Source: Tolumonas auensis DSM 9187
GTDB lineage: Bacteria; Pseudomonadota; Gammaproteobacteria; Enterobacterales; Aeromonadaceae
Length of the DNA: 64,000 nucleotides
Reading direction: 5' to 3'
Assembly: GCF_000023065.1 (NCBI RefSeq)
Contig: NC_012691.1
Coordinates: 2,462,501 to 2,526,500, forward strand
Part shown: positions 11,533 to 21,037 of the stretch, piece by piece
Position numbering within the stretch: the first letter of the stretch is position 1
Layout: each line of letters starts with the position of its first letter
The notes under the pieces: model-generated
Database searches by the model: none
The model's input: the letters and a program-made list of their open reading frames with translations, nothing else
What the model was told of the DNA's origin: nothing
Position numbers and translations under genes: made by a program

Positions 11533-11826
11533 ATGAATTTAACAACCAAACAAAAGCAATATTTGAAAGGACTGGCTCATGATCTGAAACCAGTTGTCAT
11601 GCTGGGACAGCATGGACTGACTGAAGGTGTGCTGGCCGAGATAGATGCGGCACTAAACCACCATGAGCTAATCAAGGTTAAAGTATCTGCCGCTGATCGC
11701 GAAACCAAGAAATTGATCGTTGACGCGATTGTCCGCGAAACCAATGCGGTACAGGTGCAGGTGATGGGGAATGTCTTAACTCTGTTCCGTCCTTCCGAAG
11801 AAAAGAAAATCCATATTCCGAAGTAA
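11533..11826 (+). CDS. yhbY: CRM-domain ribosome assembly RNA-binding protein YhbY
   Basis: A 97-residue protein, same length as E. coli YhbY, made almost wholly of one CRM domain: MNLTTKQKQYLKGLAHDLKP followed by the RNA-binding GxxG-type VMLGQHGLTEGVLAEI and the HELIKVKV strand. It associates with pre-50S particles. It is divergent from rlmE, across a 94-base gap, and convergent with greA. Confidence 0.95.
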   Translation: MNLTTKQKQYLKGLAHDLKPVVMLGQHGLTEGVLAEIDAALNHHELIKVKVSAADRETKKLIVDAIVRETNAVQVQVMGNVLTLFRPSEEKKIHIPK

Positions 11827-11834
11827 CTAACAAC

Positions 11835-11867
11835 GCCATCTGCTGCTTTGTTTCAGTAGCAGATGGC
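11835..11867. terminator. convergent hairpin between yhbY and greA
   Basis: A 10-bp perfect stem GCCATCTGCT/AGCAGATGGC, extendable by a wobble and a G-C pair, sits 8 bases after the yhbY stop and 17 bases before the greA stop. U-tracts are poor on both sides, so termination is likely but not certain. Confidence 0.6.
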
Positions 11868-11884
11868 GTCATCCTGCACAGCCG

Positions 11885-12361
11885 TCAGATATATTCAACC
11901 TGAACAATTTCAAAATCAACTTTGCCTGCAGGCGTCGTGATAGTTGCTACGTCATCGACTTCTTTACCGATTAAGCCACGAGCAATCGGCGAATTGATAG
12001 AGAGCAAACCAGACTTGATATCAGACTCATCATCACCAACGATCCGGTAGGTAATTTCTTCTTCTGTATCGCATTTCAACACAGTAACTGTTGCACCAAA
12101 AATAACGCGGCCATTTTTTGGCAATTTAGTCACATCAATGATTTGAGCCTTAGATAGCTTGGCTTCAACTTCCTGAATGCGACCTTCACAGAAACCTTGC
12201 TGCTCACGGGCTGCGTGATATTCTGCATTTTCTTTCAAATCACCATGCGCGCGGGCTTCCGCAATTGCCTGAATGATTTGTGGGCGTTGTACTGTCTTCA
12301 AATACTCGAGTTCTTCGCGTAATTTCTCCGCGCCGAGCACGGTCATTGGAGTCTGATTCAT
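11885..12361 (-). CDS. greA: transcript cleavage factor GreA
   Basis: GreA enters the RNA polymerase secondary channel and stimulates cleavage of backtracked RNA. The 158-residue protein equals the E. coli length and has the N-terminal coiled coil with the [15 protein letters not shown] tip, then the C-terminal FKBP-like domain with VGDDE and [14 protein letters not shown]. It is monocistronic here, facing yhbY. Confidence 0.97.
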   Translation of the reverse strand: MNQTPMTVLGAEKLREELEYLKTVQRPQIIQAIAEARAHGDLKENAEYHAAREQQGFCEGRIQEVEAKLSKAQIIDVTKLPKNGRVIFGATVTVLKCDTEEEITYRIVGDDESDIKSGLLSINSPIARGLIGKEVDDVATITTPAGKVDFEIVQVEYI

Positions 12362-12414
12362 AACCTTGGACCTAATCGTTCTTTCTTAGCGTTAAGAAAA
12401 CGCAATAAGAGAAA

Positions 12415-12439
12415 GATGATATGAAAAACTCATATCATC
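12415..12439 (-). terminator. hairpin downstream of dnaJ
   Basis: A perfect 10-bp stem GATGATATGA/TCATATCATC with a 5-base loop is followed on the minus strand by TTTCTCTTATT. It lies 67 bases after the dnaJ stop, in the gap before greA. The stem is A+T-rich, so strength is uncertain. Confidence 0.5.
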
Positions 12440-12505
12440 TCACTACAAAATGGAATACCCGACTATACCTCAGCGCCTGCCCGAAACAAACAGACACCCG
12501 CATTA

Positions 12506-13636
12506 TTAGCCTGTCAGATCATCAAAGAATCGTTTTACGCCCTCAAAGAATCCATCTGCTTTTGGCTTATGTGTTTTCACACCTGAACCGTTCAGTGAAT
12601 CTTCAAGTTGCTTCAGTAATTCTTTCTGCTCGTCACTGAGTTTTACCGGTGTTTCCACCACAGCTTTACATAGCAGATCACCTTCAGCACCAGAGCGTAA
12701 TGAGCGAACCCCTTTACCACGCAGGCGGAACATACGGCCAGTCTGTGTTTCAACAGGGATCTTAAGCATTACTCTGCCATCCAGAGTCGGCACTGCAACT
12801 TCGCCACCCAAAGCAGCCGTGGTGAAACTGATCGGGATTTCGCAGTACAGGTTATTGCCATCACGAACAAAAATCGGATGCTCTTTTACATGAACCTGTA
12901 CGTACAAATCACCGGCTGGAGCACCAAACTCGCCTGCTTCACCTTCACCAGCCAAGCGGATACGATCACCTGTATCAACGCCAGCCGGAATTTTAACGGA
13001 CAGGGTTTTGGTTTTTTGCACACGGCCATCGCCATGACATTTACGGCACGGATCAGTGATGATCTTACCTTTACCATGACAGTGTGGACACGCTTGTGTA
13101 ACCGCGAAGAAACCCTGACGCATTTGTACCTGGCCGGAACCGTGGCAGGTTGGACAGGTTTGTGCTGATGTTCCCGTACGGGCACCTGAGCCATGACATT
13201 CGTCACACTCTACCAGCGTAGGAACTTTGATCTCTTTGCTTACACCCCGAACAGCCTCTTCCAGAGTCAGTTCCATGTTGTAGCGCAGATCAGAACCTCG
13301 TGCAGCTCGCTGACTACGACGACCACCACCAAAGATATCGCCAAAGATATCGCCGAATACATCACCAAAATCAGCACCACCGCCAAAACCACCCGGGCCA
13401 GCCTGATTCGGATCAACACCTGCATGACCAAATTTGTCATACGCTGCGCGTTTTTGAGCATCAGAGAGAATTTCGTATGCTTCTTTAGCTTCTTTGAATT
13501 TTTCTTCTGATTCAGGGTTGTCGGGATTGCGATCCGGGTGGAACTTCATCGCCAGTCGCTTGTAAGCTTTTTTGATTTCCCGCTCATCGGCAGAGCGTTC
13601 AACCCCTAATATTTCGTAATAATCTCGCTTTGCCAT
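12506..13636 (-). CDS. dnaJ: co-chaperone DnaJ
   Basis: DnaJ (376 aa, the E. coli length) delivers clients to DnaK and stimulates its ATPase. The J domain has HPD at residues 33-35, followed by a Gly/Phe linker ([24 protein letters not shown]), four CxxCxGxG zinc repeats ([32 protein letters not shown]) and the substrate-binding C-terminal domain. It follows dnaK by 86 bases with a strong hairpin between. Confidence 0.98.
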   Translation of the reverse strand: MAKRDYYEILGVERSADEREIKKAYKRLAMKFHPDRNPDNPESEEKFKEAKEAYEILSDAQKRAAYDKFGHAGVDPNQAGPGGFGGGADFGDVFGDIFGDIFGGGRRSQRAARGSDLRYNMELTLEEAVRGVSKEIKVPTLVECDECHGSGARTGTSAQTCPTCHGSGQVQMRQGFFAVTQACPHCHGKGKIITDPCRKCHGDGRVQKTKTLSVKIPAGVDTGDRIRLAGEGEAGEFGAPAGDLYVQVHVKEHPIFVRDGNNLYCEIPISFTTAALGGEVAVPTLDGRVMLKIPVETQTGRMFRLRGKGVRSLRSGAEGDLLCKAVVETPVKLSDEQKELLKQLEDSLNGSGVKTHKPKADGFFEGVKRFFDDLTG

Positions 13637-13668
13637 AGTGAGTCATCCATACCTTTTTGTATAGACAG

Positions 13669-13694
13669 ACGGGCGTTGGTCTCCCAACGCCCGT
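13669..13694 (-). other. strong intergenic hairpin between dnaK and dnaJ
   Basis: A perfect 11-bp G+C-rich stem ACGGGCGTTGG/CCAACGCCCGT with a 4-base loop begins 29 bases after the dnaK stop. No immediate U-tract follows, so partial termination or protection of the dnaK mRNA 3' end is possible. The function is inferred. Confidence 0.6.
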
Positions 13695-13722
13695 GATTAC
13701 TGCCAATAGCTGTTAATGATGC

Positions 13723-15657
13723 TTATTTTTTGTCGTCTTTAACTTCTTCAAATTCAGCATCGACAACGTCATCATGTGCTTTACCACCAGCAGTATCTGC
13801 ACCAGCGTCAGCGCCTTGATGTGCATGCTGATGCTGCTGTGCTTGCTGTTGAGCAATTTCCATCAGTTTCTGAGATGCGGTCATCAGCTCTTGCTGTTTA
13901 GCTTCGATGGTTGCTTTGTCTTCGCTCTTCAGTGCATCTTCCAATGCTTTTACTGCTGCATCGATTTTCGCTTTTTCATCCGCTGGCAACGCAGTACCTG
14001 CTTCGGTGATCTGCTTACGAGTAGCATGGATCAACGCATCGGCATGGTTACGCGCCTGAACTAACTCTTCGAATTTCTTGTCTTCAGCTGCATTAGCTTC
14101 CGCTTCACGTACCATGCGCTGAATTTCATCATCAGACAGACCAGAAGATGCCTGAATAGTGATGTTCTGCTCTTTACCTGTTTCTTTATCTTTCGCAGAA
14201 ACATGCAAAATACCATCCGCGTCGATATCGAAAGTTACTTCGATCTGTGGCAAGCCACGTGGTGCAGGACGGATGCCTTCCAGGTTGAATTGACCCAGAG
14301 ACTTGTTATCAGTCGCACGTTTACGCTCACCCTGCAGTACATGGATAGTTACTGCTGACTGATTGTCATCTGCTGTAGAGAACACCTGTGATTTCTTAGT
14401 TGGGATCGTGGTATTTTTCTCGATCAGCGTAGTCATCACGCTACCCATGGTTTCGATACCCAGTGACAGCGGGGTAACGTCCAGCAGCAGTACGTCGTGT
14501 TTTTCACCAGCCAGTACCGCACCTTGAATAGCCGCACCCATTGCTACCGCTTCATCAGGGTTTACGTCTTTACGAGGCTCTTTACCGAAGAAATCAGCAA
14601 CCGCTTTTTGCACCATCGGCATACGAGTCTGACCACCGACCAGGATGATGTCATCCAGCTGGCTGACTGATAAACCCGCATCTTTCAGTGCTGTTTTCAG
14701 TGGTTCGATAGTTTTCTTAACCAGATCTTCAACCAGAGATTCCAGTTTAGAACGGGTTACTTTGATATTCATGTGCTTAGGACCAGTAGCATCTGCGGTG
14801 ATATACGGCAGGTTTACTTCGGTCTGCTGAGCAGATGACAGTTCAATTTTTGCTTTTTCTGCAGAATCTTTCAGACGTTGCAGTGCCAGCTGATCTTTAC
14901 GCAGATCGATGCCCTGCTCACGTTTGAATTCATCTACCAGATAGTTGATCAGGCGGTTATCAAAGTCTTCACCACCTAAGTGGGTGTCACCGTTGGTAGA
15001 CAGAACTTCGAAGGTTTTTTCACCGTCCATTTCATCAATTTCGATGATGGAAATATCGAATGTACCACCGCCCAAGTCATAAACAGCGATTTTACGTTCG
15101 CCCTGCACTTTGTTTACGCCGTAAGCGAAAGCGGCTGCAGTTGGTTCGTTGATGATACGTTTTACGTCCAGACCCGCGATACGACCAGCATCTTTAGTTG
15201 CCTGACGTTGCGCATCGTTGAAGTAAGCCGGAACAGTAATAACTGCTTCAGTGACTGGCTCACCCAGGAAATCTTCGGCTGTTTTCTTCATTTTTTTCAG
15301 CACTTCAGCTGAAATCTGTGGTGCAGCCAGTTTGCGACCTTTTACGTCTACCCATGCATCGCCGTTATCAGCACGCACGATGTCGAATGGCATAATTTTA
15401 ATGTCACGCTGTACTTCTTCGTCTTCATAACGACGGCCAATCAAACGCTTGATTGCGTACAGGGTGTTTTTCGGGTTAGTGATTGACTGACGTTTTGCTG
15501 GTTGACCAACCAGAATTTCACCATCATCGGTGTAAGCAATGATGGAAGGAGTTGTACGATCGCCTTCCGCATTTTCAATTACACGAGCCGTGTCACCATC
15601 CAGAATAGCCACGCATGAGTTGGTGGTGCCCAAGTCAATACCGATGATTCTACCCAT
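13723..15657 (-). CDS. dnaK: Hsp70 chaperone DnaK
   Basis: The main Hsp70 (644 aa). The nucleotide-binding domain begins [18 protein letters not shown] and contains the phosphate-2 motif [13 protein letters not shown]; the substrate-binding domain starts after the [13 protein letters not shown] linker region, and the C-terminal lid ends in a His/Gln/Ala-rich tail closing with the EEVKD signature. It is preceded by a sigma-32 promoter and followed by dnaJ. Confidence 0.99.
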   Translation of the reverse strand: MGRIIGIDLGTTNSCVAILDGDTARVIENAEGDRTTPSIIAYTDDGEILVGQPAKRQSITNPKNTLYAIKRLIGRRYEDEEVQRDIKIMPFDIVRADNGDAWVDVKGRKLAAPQISAEVLKKMKKTAEDFLGEPVTEAVITVPAYFNDAQRQATKDAGRIAGLDVKRIINEPTAAAFAYGVNKVQGERKIAVYDLGGGTFDISIIEIDEMDGEKTFEVLSTNGDTHLGGEDFDNRLINYLVDEFKREQGIDLRKDQLALQRLKDSAEKAKIELSSAQQTEVNLPYITADATGPKHMNIKVTRSKLESLVEDLVKKTIEPLKTALKDAGLSVSQLDDIILVGGQTRMPMVQKAVADFFGKEPRKDVNPDEAVAMGAAIQGAVLAGEKHDVLLLDVTPLSLGIETMGSVMTTLIEKNTTIPTKKSQVFSTADDNQSAVTIHVLQGERKRATDNKSLGQFNLEGIRPAPRGLPQIEVTFDIDADGILHVSAKDKETGKEQNITIQASSGLSDDEIQRMVREAEANAAEDKKFEELVQARNHADALIHATRKQITEAGTALPADEKAKIDAAVKALEDALKSEDKATIEAKQQELMTASQKLMEIAQQQAQQHQHAHQGADAGADTAGGKAHDDVVDAEFEEVKDDKK

Positions 15658-15705
15658 TTTGATATGTCTCCAGAATTTCTTACTACATTTAAACCGTTAT
15701 TTATT

Positions 15706-15733
15706 AAGTGGGGGCTGAACCGCAATTTTCAAG
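15706..15733 (-). promoter_or_regulatory. sigma-32 heat-shock promoter for dnaK
   Basis: On the minus strand CTTGAAA (15727-15733) and CCCCACTT (15706-15713) are separated by 13 bases, close to the sigma-32 consensus CTTGAAA-N13-CCCCATNT. It lies about 50 bases before the dnaK start, between grpE and dnaK. Confidence 0.85.
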
Positions 15734-15802
15734 TTAACCCACCAAACGGCGTTGACAGTTATATGGTGTTATCCCCTCATCTATTCAAGGGGAAATAATA
15801 AA

Positions 15803-16396
15803 TTAAACTTCTGCGCTGGCTGCTGGTGCTTTGCTAACCATCACCATGGCCGGACGAATCACCCGGCCATTCAATTCATACCCTTTTTGCATTACAGCAA
15901 TAACGGTATTCGGCGCTACATCGCCATTTTCAATCATGCTCATAGCCTGATGCTGATTCGGATCAAATGCCTGCCCCTGCGGGTCAAGCGCGATAACACC
16001 GAATTTAGCAACACTGTTAGCCATTGATTTTAGTGTCAGTTCCACACCTTCCAGCAATGGTTTTACTGCGTCATTTTGTTTGTCCGCAACCTGGATTGTG
16101 CGCTCCAGATTATCCAGAACAGGAAGCAGTTCAGTTACAAATTTCTCTAAGGCAAACTTATGTGCTTTTTCAACGTCTAATGCTGTACGGCGACGCAGGT
16201 TTTCCATTTCAGCAACGGTTCTCAGCGCGCGATCTTTTTCTTCCGCAGCAATGCTACTGGCTTGTTCCAGCTTCTGTTCAAGCTCGACAACATAAGCGGA
16301 ATCAATAGCTACACCTTCGATCGCCACTGTTTCTTGCTGGTCCGCGGTCTGAGTTTCCTGATTGATGGGTTCCTGAACTTGTTCCTGATTAGTCAT
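15803..16396 (-). CDS. grpE: nucleotide exchange factor GrpE
   Basis: GrpE (197 aa, the E. coli length) releases ADP from DnaK. The N-terminal third is acidic/Gln-rich and disordered-looking, followed by the long dimeric coiled coil (ELEQKLEQASSIAAEEKDRA) with AEMENLRRR, and the C-terminal beta domain with GYELNGRVIRPAMVMVS. It is upstream of dnaK in the same orientation, whereas in E. coli grpE is unlinked from dnaKJ. Confidence 0.97.
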   Translation of the reverse strand: MTNQEQVQEPINQETQTADQQETVAIEGVAIDSAYVVELEQKLEQASSIAAEEKDRALRTVAEMENLRRRTALDVEKAHKFALEKFVTELLPVLDNLERTIQVADKQNDAVKPLLEGVELTLKSMANSVAKFGVIALDPQGQAFDPNQHQAMSMIENGDVAPNTVIAVMQKGYELNGRVIRPAMVMVSKAPAASAEV

Positions 16397-16429
16397 CTCT
16401 CACTACCTGAATGTTACGTAATGGCACAA

Positions 16430-16457
16430 ATATGGGGATGCCATTGTTATTTTCAAG
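16430..16457 (-). promoter_or_regulatory. sigma-32 heat-shock promoter for grpE
   Basis: On the minus strand CTTGAAA (16451-16457), 13 bases, then CCCCATAT (16430-16437): an exact fit to the sigma-32 consensus, 34 bases before the grpE start and divergent from nadK. Confidence 0.9.
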
Positions 16458-16485
16458 AGGCTATTTTTCATCTGCAGGTAATTTA

Positions 16486-16513
16486 TTGGTTCAACAGGCA
16501 AAAGAGTTATACT
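16486..16513 (+). promoter_or_regulatory. probable sigma-70 promoter for nadK
   Basis: TTGGTT (16486-16491), 16 bases, TATACT (16508-16513), 30 bases before the nadK start. Confidence 0.5.
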
Positions 16514-16542
16514 GAAACCACAGTATTTTCCGGAATGAACTC

Positions 16543-17427
16543 ATGTCTCAGGCTTTTCGTACGCTGGCATTACTCGGCAAAGCAAACAATGATGATGTTA
16601 ATCAAACCATCAATGCATTGTATAAATTCCTGCGCGAGCAAAACTACAACGTCCTGACTGAGACCCGCCTGGCACATCAATTACCATGTCCGGCTGAGCA
16701 TTGCATGGATATAGTGGAACTTGGAAAAAATGCAGATCTGGCAATAGTGGTGGGTGGCGACGGCCATATGCTGGGCGCAGCCCGCGTCTTGGCTCGTTAT
16801 GATGTTCCGGTGATTGGTGTTAACCGCGGTAATCTGGGGTTTCTGACTGATTTATCTCCGCATGATTTCGAAGTGTCATTACAGCAGGTGCTATCCGGTG
16901 ATTATCAGACTGAACATCGTTTTTTACTGGAGACAACCATCTATCGCCATGGTGAACCGAAATCATCAAATACTGCACTCAACGAAGCTGTACTGCACCC
17001 GGGCAAAATAGCCCATATGATTGAATATTCAGTCTATATTGATGATAGTTTTGTTTTCAGTCAGCGGGCTGACGGCATGATTGTATCAACACCAACCGGA
17101 TCAACTGCTTATGCCCTTTCTGCGGGTGGACCGATCCTTATGCCACAACTGGATGTTATGACGCTGGTACCAATGTTTCCACATACACTGAGCTGTCGTC
17201 CGATCGTAATTGATGCACATCGTCAGGTTAAACTGGTTATTTCACCTGATAATCCTGATGAGCAGTTGCATGTAAGCTGTGATGGTCACGTTACACTTTC
17301 AGTTCATCCCGGAGATGAAATTATTATTCGCCGGGCACCGCACCAGCTAACTTTGCTGCATCCTAAAGATTATGATTATTTCAATGTATTACGCACTAAA
17401 TTAGGTTGGAGCAATCAACTGTTTTAA
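16543..17427 (+). CDS. nadK: NAD kinase
   Basis: NadK phosphorylates NAD to NADP. The 294-residue protein (E. coli 292) has GGDGHML at 71-77 with the catalytic Asp73, [10 protein letters not shown], the NE-LxD-type [10 protein letters not shown], and the [22 protein letters not shown] nucleotide-binding region. Start ATG at 16543 follows the divergent grpE promoter. An SOS box overlaps its stop codon and belongs to recN. Confidence 0.97.
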   Translation: MSQAFRTLALLGKANNDDVNQTINALYKFLREQNYNVLTETRLAHQLPCPAEHCMDIVELGKNADLAIVVGGDGHMLGAARVLARYDVPVIGVNRGNLGFLTDLSPHDFEVSLQQVLSGDYQTEHRFLLETTIYRHGEPKSSNTALNEAVLHPGKIAHMIEYSVYIDDSFVFSQRADGMIVSTPTGSTAYALSAGGPILMPQLDVMTLVPMFPHTLSCRPIVIDAHRQVKLVISPDNPDEQLHVSCDGHVTLSVHPGDEIIIRRAPHQLTLLHPKDYDYFNVLRTKLGWSNQLF

Positions 17428-17434
17428 TATACAG
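17419..17434 (+). promoter_or_regulatory. LexA (SOS) box 1 upstream of recN
   Basis: CTGT-N8-ACAG with an A+T-rich centre, overlapping the end of nadK and 40 bases upstream of the second box. Confidence 0.75.
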
Positions 17435-17454
17435 TAAATTTATTCACTGCCCTC

Positions 17455-17482
17455 TTTACTGTATCTATATACAGTATATACT
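17455..17482 (+). promoter_or_regulatory. recN promoter with embedded LexA box 2
   Basis: TTTACT (17455-17460) and TATACT (17477-17482) with a 16-base spacer; the spacer contains CTGTATCTATATACAG (17459-17474), an almost ideal SOS box that would block polymerase binding. E. coli recN is likewise under multiple LexA boxes. Confidence 0.85.
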
Positions 17483-17517
17483 CAAAGTCAGTTTATCTGC
17501 AGTGGAGTCTGCCCGGT

Positions 17518-19185
17518 ATGCTGACACAACTCACCATTCATAACTTTGCGATTGTCCGATTTCTGGAACTGGATCTGCGTGATGGCATGACCTGCGTCAC
17601 CGGAGAGACTGGTGCGGGAAAATCAATAGCCATTGATGCGTTAGGTCTTTGTCTTGGTGAACGGGCAGATGCCGGTATGCTGCGCCATGGCGCAGATAAA
17701 GCTGATGTCATCGCCCGCTTTAATATCGAAAAAAATCTGAACGCACAGCAATGGTTGCGCGCTAATGAACTCGACACACAGGATGAATGCATTCTGCGGC
17801 GGGTTATCACAAATGAAGGGCGTTCCCGGGCTTATATCAACGGCACTCCGGTTCCTCTGGCACAGCTGAAACAACTGGGCAATACGCTGATCAATATTCA
17901 TGGTCAGCATGCACATCAGTTATTACTGAAATCTGAATATCAGCTGACCGTGCTGGACGCTTATGCTAACCATCAGGGATTACTGGACTCAACCCGTCAG
18001 CATTATCAAAGCTGGCGTAGTTTGCATGCGGAACGCCAACGTTTGCGTCAGGCTCAGGAACAACGTCAGTCACGCTTACAACTTCTGGAATATCAGGTTC
18101 AGGAGCTGGATGAATTTGCACTGCGTCCCGGTGAATTTGCAGAAATTGAAGTTGAACACACCCGGTTAGCAAACAGCGAATCGCTGCTTCATGACAGTCA
18201 GTTTTGTCTGCAATTACTGCATGATGGCGACGACATTACGATTGGTACATTGATGCAAAATGTTCTGGATAAACTGGAGCAGTTGGGGGAGATGGATCCG
18301 CTGCTGAAAAATGTCGCTCAGATGCTGCAGGATGCAAAAATCCAGATTGAAGAAAGTCATTATGAGTTGCGCAGTTATCTTGATAATCTCGATATTGACC
18401 CTACCCGCTTCATTGAAGTCGAAAATCGTCTTTCAAAGACAATGGAGTTAGCCCGTAAGCATCATGTCAAACCTGAAGAACTGGCAGAAAAACATCGGCA
18501 ATTACGTCAGGAACTTCAGGAGTTAGGTGCGGCAGATGAACGTTTACAGGAGTTAGCTACCGCACTACAACAGGCCCGGGATGAATATCTTGATGCGGCA
18601 CAAAAGTTATCCGCCAGCCGGAAACGTTATGCGGCAGAACTCAGCCAACAAATCACAGAACAGATTAGTCAGCTGAATATGCCGGATGGACGATTAGAGA
18701 TCGTATTTCATCCGCAAGAAACGCCGACACCGACTGCATTAGGGCTTGATATCCCTGAGTTTCAGGTATCAACCAATCCGGGACAACCTTTGCAGGGGCT
18801 GGCAAAAGTAGCATCCGGGGGGGAATTATCCCGGATCAGTCTGGCGATACAGGTGATTACGGCACAACGCGTAGCAACACCAACCCTGATTTTTGATGAG
18901 GTGGATGTGGGGATCAGTGGCGGAACTGCATCTATTGTAGGGAAAATGCTACGTAAACTTGGTGAATCGACACAAGTTCTGGTCGTAACGCATTTGCCTC
19001 AGGTGGCTGGGCATGGACACCAGCAATATCTGGTTGCTAAACAAAATGATGGTCAGCAGACAGAAACATCAATGCAATTGCTGGATAAGGAAATGCGGCT
19101 ACATGAATTAGCCCGCTTACTGGGAGGCAACCAGATCACATCTAATACACTGGCTAATGCCCGTGAGTTGCTGATCAGTGGCTAA
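17518..19185 (+). CDS. recN: DNA repair protein RecN
   Basis: RecN is an SMC-like ATPase used in double-strand-break repair and is strongly SOS-induced. The 555-residue product (E. coli 553) begins MLTQLTIHNFAIV with Walker A GETGAGKS at 29-36, a central coiled coil (about 155-360), then the ABC signature VASGGELSRISLAIQ and Walker B TLIFDEVDVGISGGTA. Upstream are two LexA boxes; bamE follows. Confidence 0.97.
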   Translation: MLTQLTIHNFAIVRFLELDLRDGMTCVTGETGAGKSIAIDALGLCLGERADAGMLRHGADKADVIARFNIEKNLNAQQWLRANELDTQDECILRRVITNEGRSRAYINGTPVPLAQLKQLGNTLINIHGQHAHQLLLKSEYQLTVLDAYANHQGLLDSTRQHYQSWRSLHAERQRLRQAQEQRQSRLQLLEYQVQELDEFALRPGEFAEIEVEHTRLANSESLLHDSQFCLQLLHDGDDITIGTLMQNVLDKLEQLGEMDPLLKNVAQMLQDAKIQIEESHYELRSYLDNLDIDPTRFIEVENRLSKTMELARKHHVKPEELAEKHRQLRQELQELGAADERLQELATALQQARDEYLDAAQKLSASRKRYAAELSQQITEQISQLNMPDGRLEIVFHPQETPTPTALGLDIPEFQVSTNPGQPLQGLAKVASGGELSRISLAIQVITAQRVATPTLIFDEVDVGISGGTASIVGKMLRKLGESTQVLVVTHLPQVAGHGHQQYLVAKQNDGQQTETSMQLLDKEMRLHELARLLGGNQITSNTLANARELLISG

Positions 19186-19256
19186 CGCTTTCCCTGATGA
19201 TATTTACCCGTTATCATCTGGACAGCTTAATCGACCGTCAGACAAGAAGAACCGAC

Positions 19257-19598
19257 ATGCAAAATCGCAAATGGATAGCGGCACTGTTAGCCGGCGTGAT
19301 GATGTCAGCCACTACTGGTTGTGTCTATCGTATTGATGTTCCACAAGGTAATTATGTCGAACAGAAACAAGTGGATCAGCTTCGCGTTGGCATGACCCGC
19401 GAACAGGTAATATATGTGATGGGTAGCCCGATGGTCACCGATCAGAATGATCCAAATGTCTGGTATTACATTTATTATCTGAAACCGGGCTGGGATAAAG
19501 CAGAGCGCAAAGACATGCGCCTCATGTTTAAAAATGATCGTCTTGCTGCTGTTTCCGGTGATTTTCGTCCTCCGGCAGATTTCTACAGACCGCTCTGA
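19257..19598 (+). CDS. bamE: outer membrane assembly lipoprotein BamE (SmpA)
   Basis: BamE is a small lipoprotein of the BAM complex that folds outer-membrane beta-barrels. The 113-residue product has a lipoprotein signal peptide ending at the lipobox ATTGC (Cys22), then the SmpA/OmlA fold with QGNYVEQKQVDQLRVGMTRE and VMGSPMVTD. The start at 19257 follows AAGAAG; the earlier in-frame ATG at 19199 region would bury the signal peptide. Located after recN as in E. coli and followed by a terminator. Confidence 0.95.
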   Translation: MQNRKWIAALLAGVMMSATTGCVYRIDVPQGNYVEQKQVDQLRVGMTREQVIYVMGSPMVTDQNDPNVWYYIYYLKPGWDKAERKDMRLMFKNDRLAAVSGDFRPPADFYRPL

Positions 19599-19625
19599 TT
19601 TCCCCTATCAGACGGGGAACTGAGA

Positions 19626-19660
19626 TAAGCCGTCGCCACTCGACGGCTTATTTATTTCAG
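19626..19660 (+). terminator. Rho-independent terminator after bamE
   Basis: A perfect 10-bp stem TAAGCCGTCG/CGACGGCTTA with a 5-base loop is followed by TTTATTT. A smaller TTCCCC/GGGGAA hairpin lies just before it. Convergent with rnfH. Confidence 0.85.
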
Positions 19661-19951
19661 CGATTGCAGCTTTGCTTTCTCAGCACGCTGTCTGCGGATT
19701 TCTTTTGGATCAGCAAGTAGCGGACGGTATATCTCAATGCGGGTTGGCCGCTCAAGACGGGTGCTCAATGCCACTGCCCGGCCAAATAGCCCCACTTTAT
19801 TAACTGCCAAATCAATTTCCGGATGTCTCGCAAGAATTCCTGATTCCCGGATAGCGTCTTCAACACTGCTCCCGGTATTTATTTTCAGAGTCAATGTTGT
19901 CTGACGCATCGGTAAGGCATATACCACCTCAATCTGAATTTGATCAGGCAC
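19652..19951 (-). CDS. rnfH: RnfH family protein (YfjF; GTG start)
   Basis: A 99-residue ubiquitin-like-fold protein of uncertain function, always paired with ratA. It contains IQIEVVYALP, the AIRESGIL segment, NKVGLFGRAV and the C-terminal YRPLLADPKEIRRQRAEKAK typical of the family (E. coli 96 aa). The start is the GTG at 19951, preceded by an AAGGAGG ribosome-binding site; it overlaps the ratA stop by 8 bases, indicating translational coupling. The longer frame upstream is entirely inside ratA. Confidence 0.92.
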   Translation of the reverse strand: MPDQIQIEVVYALPMRQTTLTLKINTGSSVEDAIRESGILARHPEIDLAVNKVGLFGRAVALSTRLERPTRIEIYRPLLADPKEIRRQRAEKAKLQSLK

Positions 19952-20378
19952 CGTAAACCTCCTTTGCTCGTTGAGTGAACGCCTGCACCATTGCGCCTGT
20001 AAGCTCTCTGAAAATCTTACCGAAAGCCAGTTCAATCAGCGGGGACATAAATTCGAATTCCAGATCCAACTCAATTTTGCAGGCATGCTCATCCAGGGAA
20101 ACAAAACGCCAGATCCCTCGTAACATTCTGAACGGACCGTCAACAAGCTCCATATTAATGGAATTGTATGGGGTCAACGTATTTCGCGTCGTAAATGTTT
20201 TATGAATACCGGCTTTGGATACACTGACTGCTGCAACCATTTGACCATCTGATTGCTCCAGCACCTTTCCGGTTACACAGCCCGGCAGGAAATATGGATA
20301 GGCTTCTACATCATTGACTAATCTGAACATTTGTTCTGCACTGAACATCACCAGCGCACTGCGGTTAACTCGCGCCAT
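19944..20378 (-). CDS. ratA: START/Coq10-domain protein RatA (YfjG)
   Basis: RatA belongs to the polyketide cyclase/START family; E. coli RatA is reported to interfere with 70S formation, while orthologues are Coq10-like. The 144-residue product begins MARVNRSALVMFSAEQMFRL and has VEAYPYFLPGC, VDGPFRMLRGIWRF and LIELAFGKIFREL. GAGGAG lies 6 bases before the ATG at 20378; an in-frame start two codons earlier would cover that site. Divergent from smpB. Confidence 0.95.
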   Translation of the reverse strand: MARVNRSALVMFSAEQMFRLVNDVEAYPYFLPGCVTGKVLEQSDGQMVAAVSVSKAGIHKTFTTRNTLTPYNSINMELVDGPFRMLRGIWRFVSLDEHACKIELDLEFEFMSPLIELAFGKIFRELTGAMVQAFTQRAKEVYGA

Positions 20379-20448
20379 AATCACTCCTCTTACTGCGCTG
20401 ATTCTAGCATGAGGCCGTGACCAATCACTAAACCTGTGTGGCTTTGGT

Positions 20449-20476
20449 TTTACAGCATTATTACAGTACGTATAAT
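20449..20476 (+). promoter_or_regulatory. sigma-70 promoter for smpB
   Basis: TTTACA (20449-20454), 16 bases, perfect TATAAT (20471-20476), 33 bases before the smpB start. Confidence 0.7.
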
Positions 20477-20509
20477 AGAAGACCTAAGTTTATAAAAGGT
20501 TTCAGCGAC

Positions 20510-20992
20510 ATGAGTAAAAATAAAACGAAAAAAGGCGGTGACAGTACCATCGCGCTGAACAAAAAAGCCCGCCACGATTATTTTATTGAAGATAAATACG
20601 AGGCTGGTCTGGCATTGCAGGGCTGGGAAGTCAAATCTCTGCGAGCAGGTAAAGCCCATATCGGCGACAGCTATGTGTTACTGCAAAATGGCGAAGCCTT
20701 CTTATTCGGGGCGACGATTACACCATTGAACGTTGCTTCTACTCACGTAGTTTGTGATCCCACCCGGATCAGAAAACTATTATTGAAGAAAAGCGAATTA
20801 GAGCGCCTGATTGGTCTGGTCGAACGCCAGAGTTACACCTTGATCCCTCTGTCTATGTACTGGAGTCGTGCCTGGGTCAAAGTTGAAATTGGTTTGGCTA
20901 AGGGTAAGAAAGAACACGACAAACGAGAAGATCTGAAAGAGCGTGAATGGCAGCGGGATAAAGAACGAATGATGAAAAACAAAGGCAGATAA
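20510..20992 (+). CDS. smpB: SsrA-binding protein SmpB
   Basis: SmpB binds tmRNA and escorts it to stalled ribosomes. The 160-residue product (E. coli 160) begins [20 protein letters not shown] and contains [27 protein letters not shown], ends in the basic tail [20 protein letters not shown] that occupies the mRNA channel. The start at 20510 is chosen over an upstream in-frame codon at 20438 because the upstream part overlaps the promoter. ssrA follows after 45 bases. Confidence 0.97.
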   Translation: MSKNKTKKGGDSTIALNKKARHDYFIEDKYEAGLALQGWEVKSLRAGKAHIGDSYVLLQNGEAFLFGATITPLNVASTHVVCDPTRIRKLLLKKSELERLIGLVERQSYTLIPLSMYWSRAWVKVEIGLAKGKKEHDKREDLKEREWQRDKERMMKNKGR

Positions 20993-20994
20993 CC

Positions 20995-21023
20995 TTGGAT
21001 AGCATTTGTTTCTGAGGTATAGT
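20995..21023 (+). promoter_or_regulatory. sigma-70 promoter for ssrA
   Basis: TTGGAT (20995-21000), 17-base spacer, TATAGT (21018-21023); tmRNA 5' end is 14 bases further on. Confidence 0.55.
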
Positions 21024-21037
21024 AGCAGTAACACATT

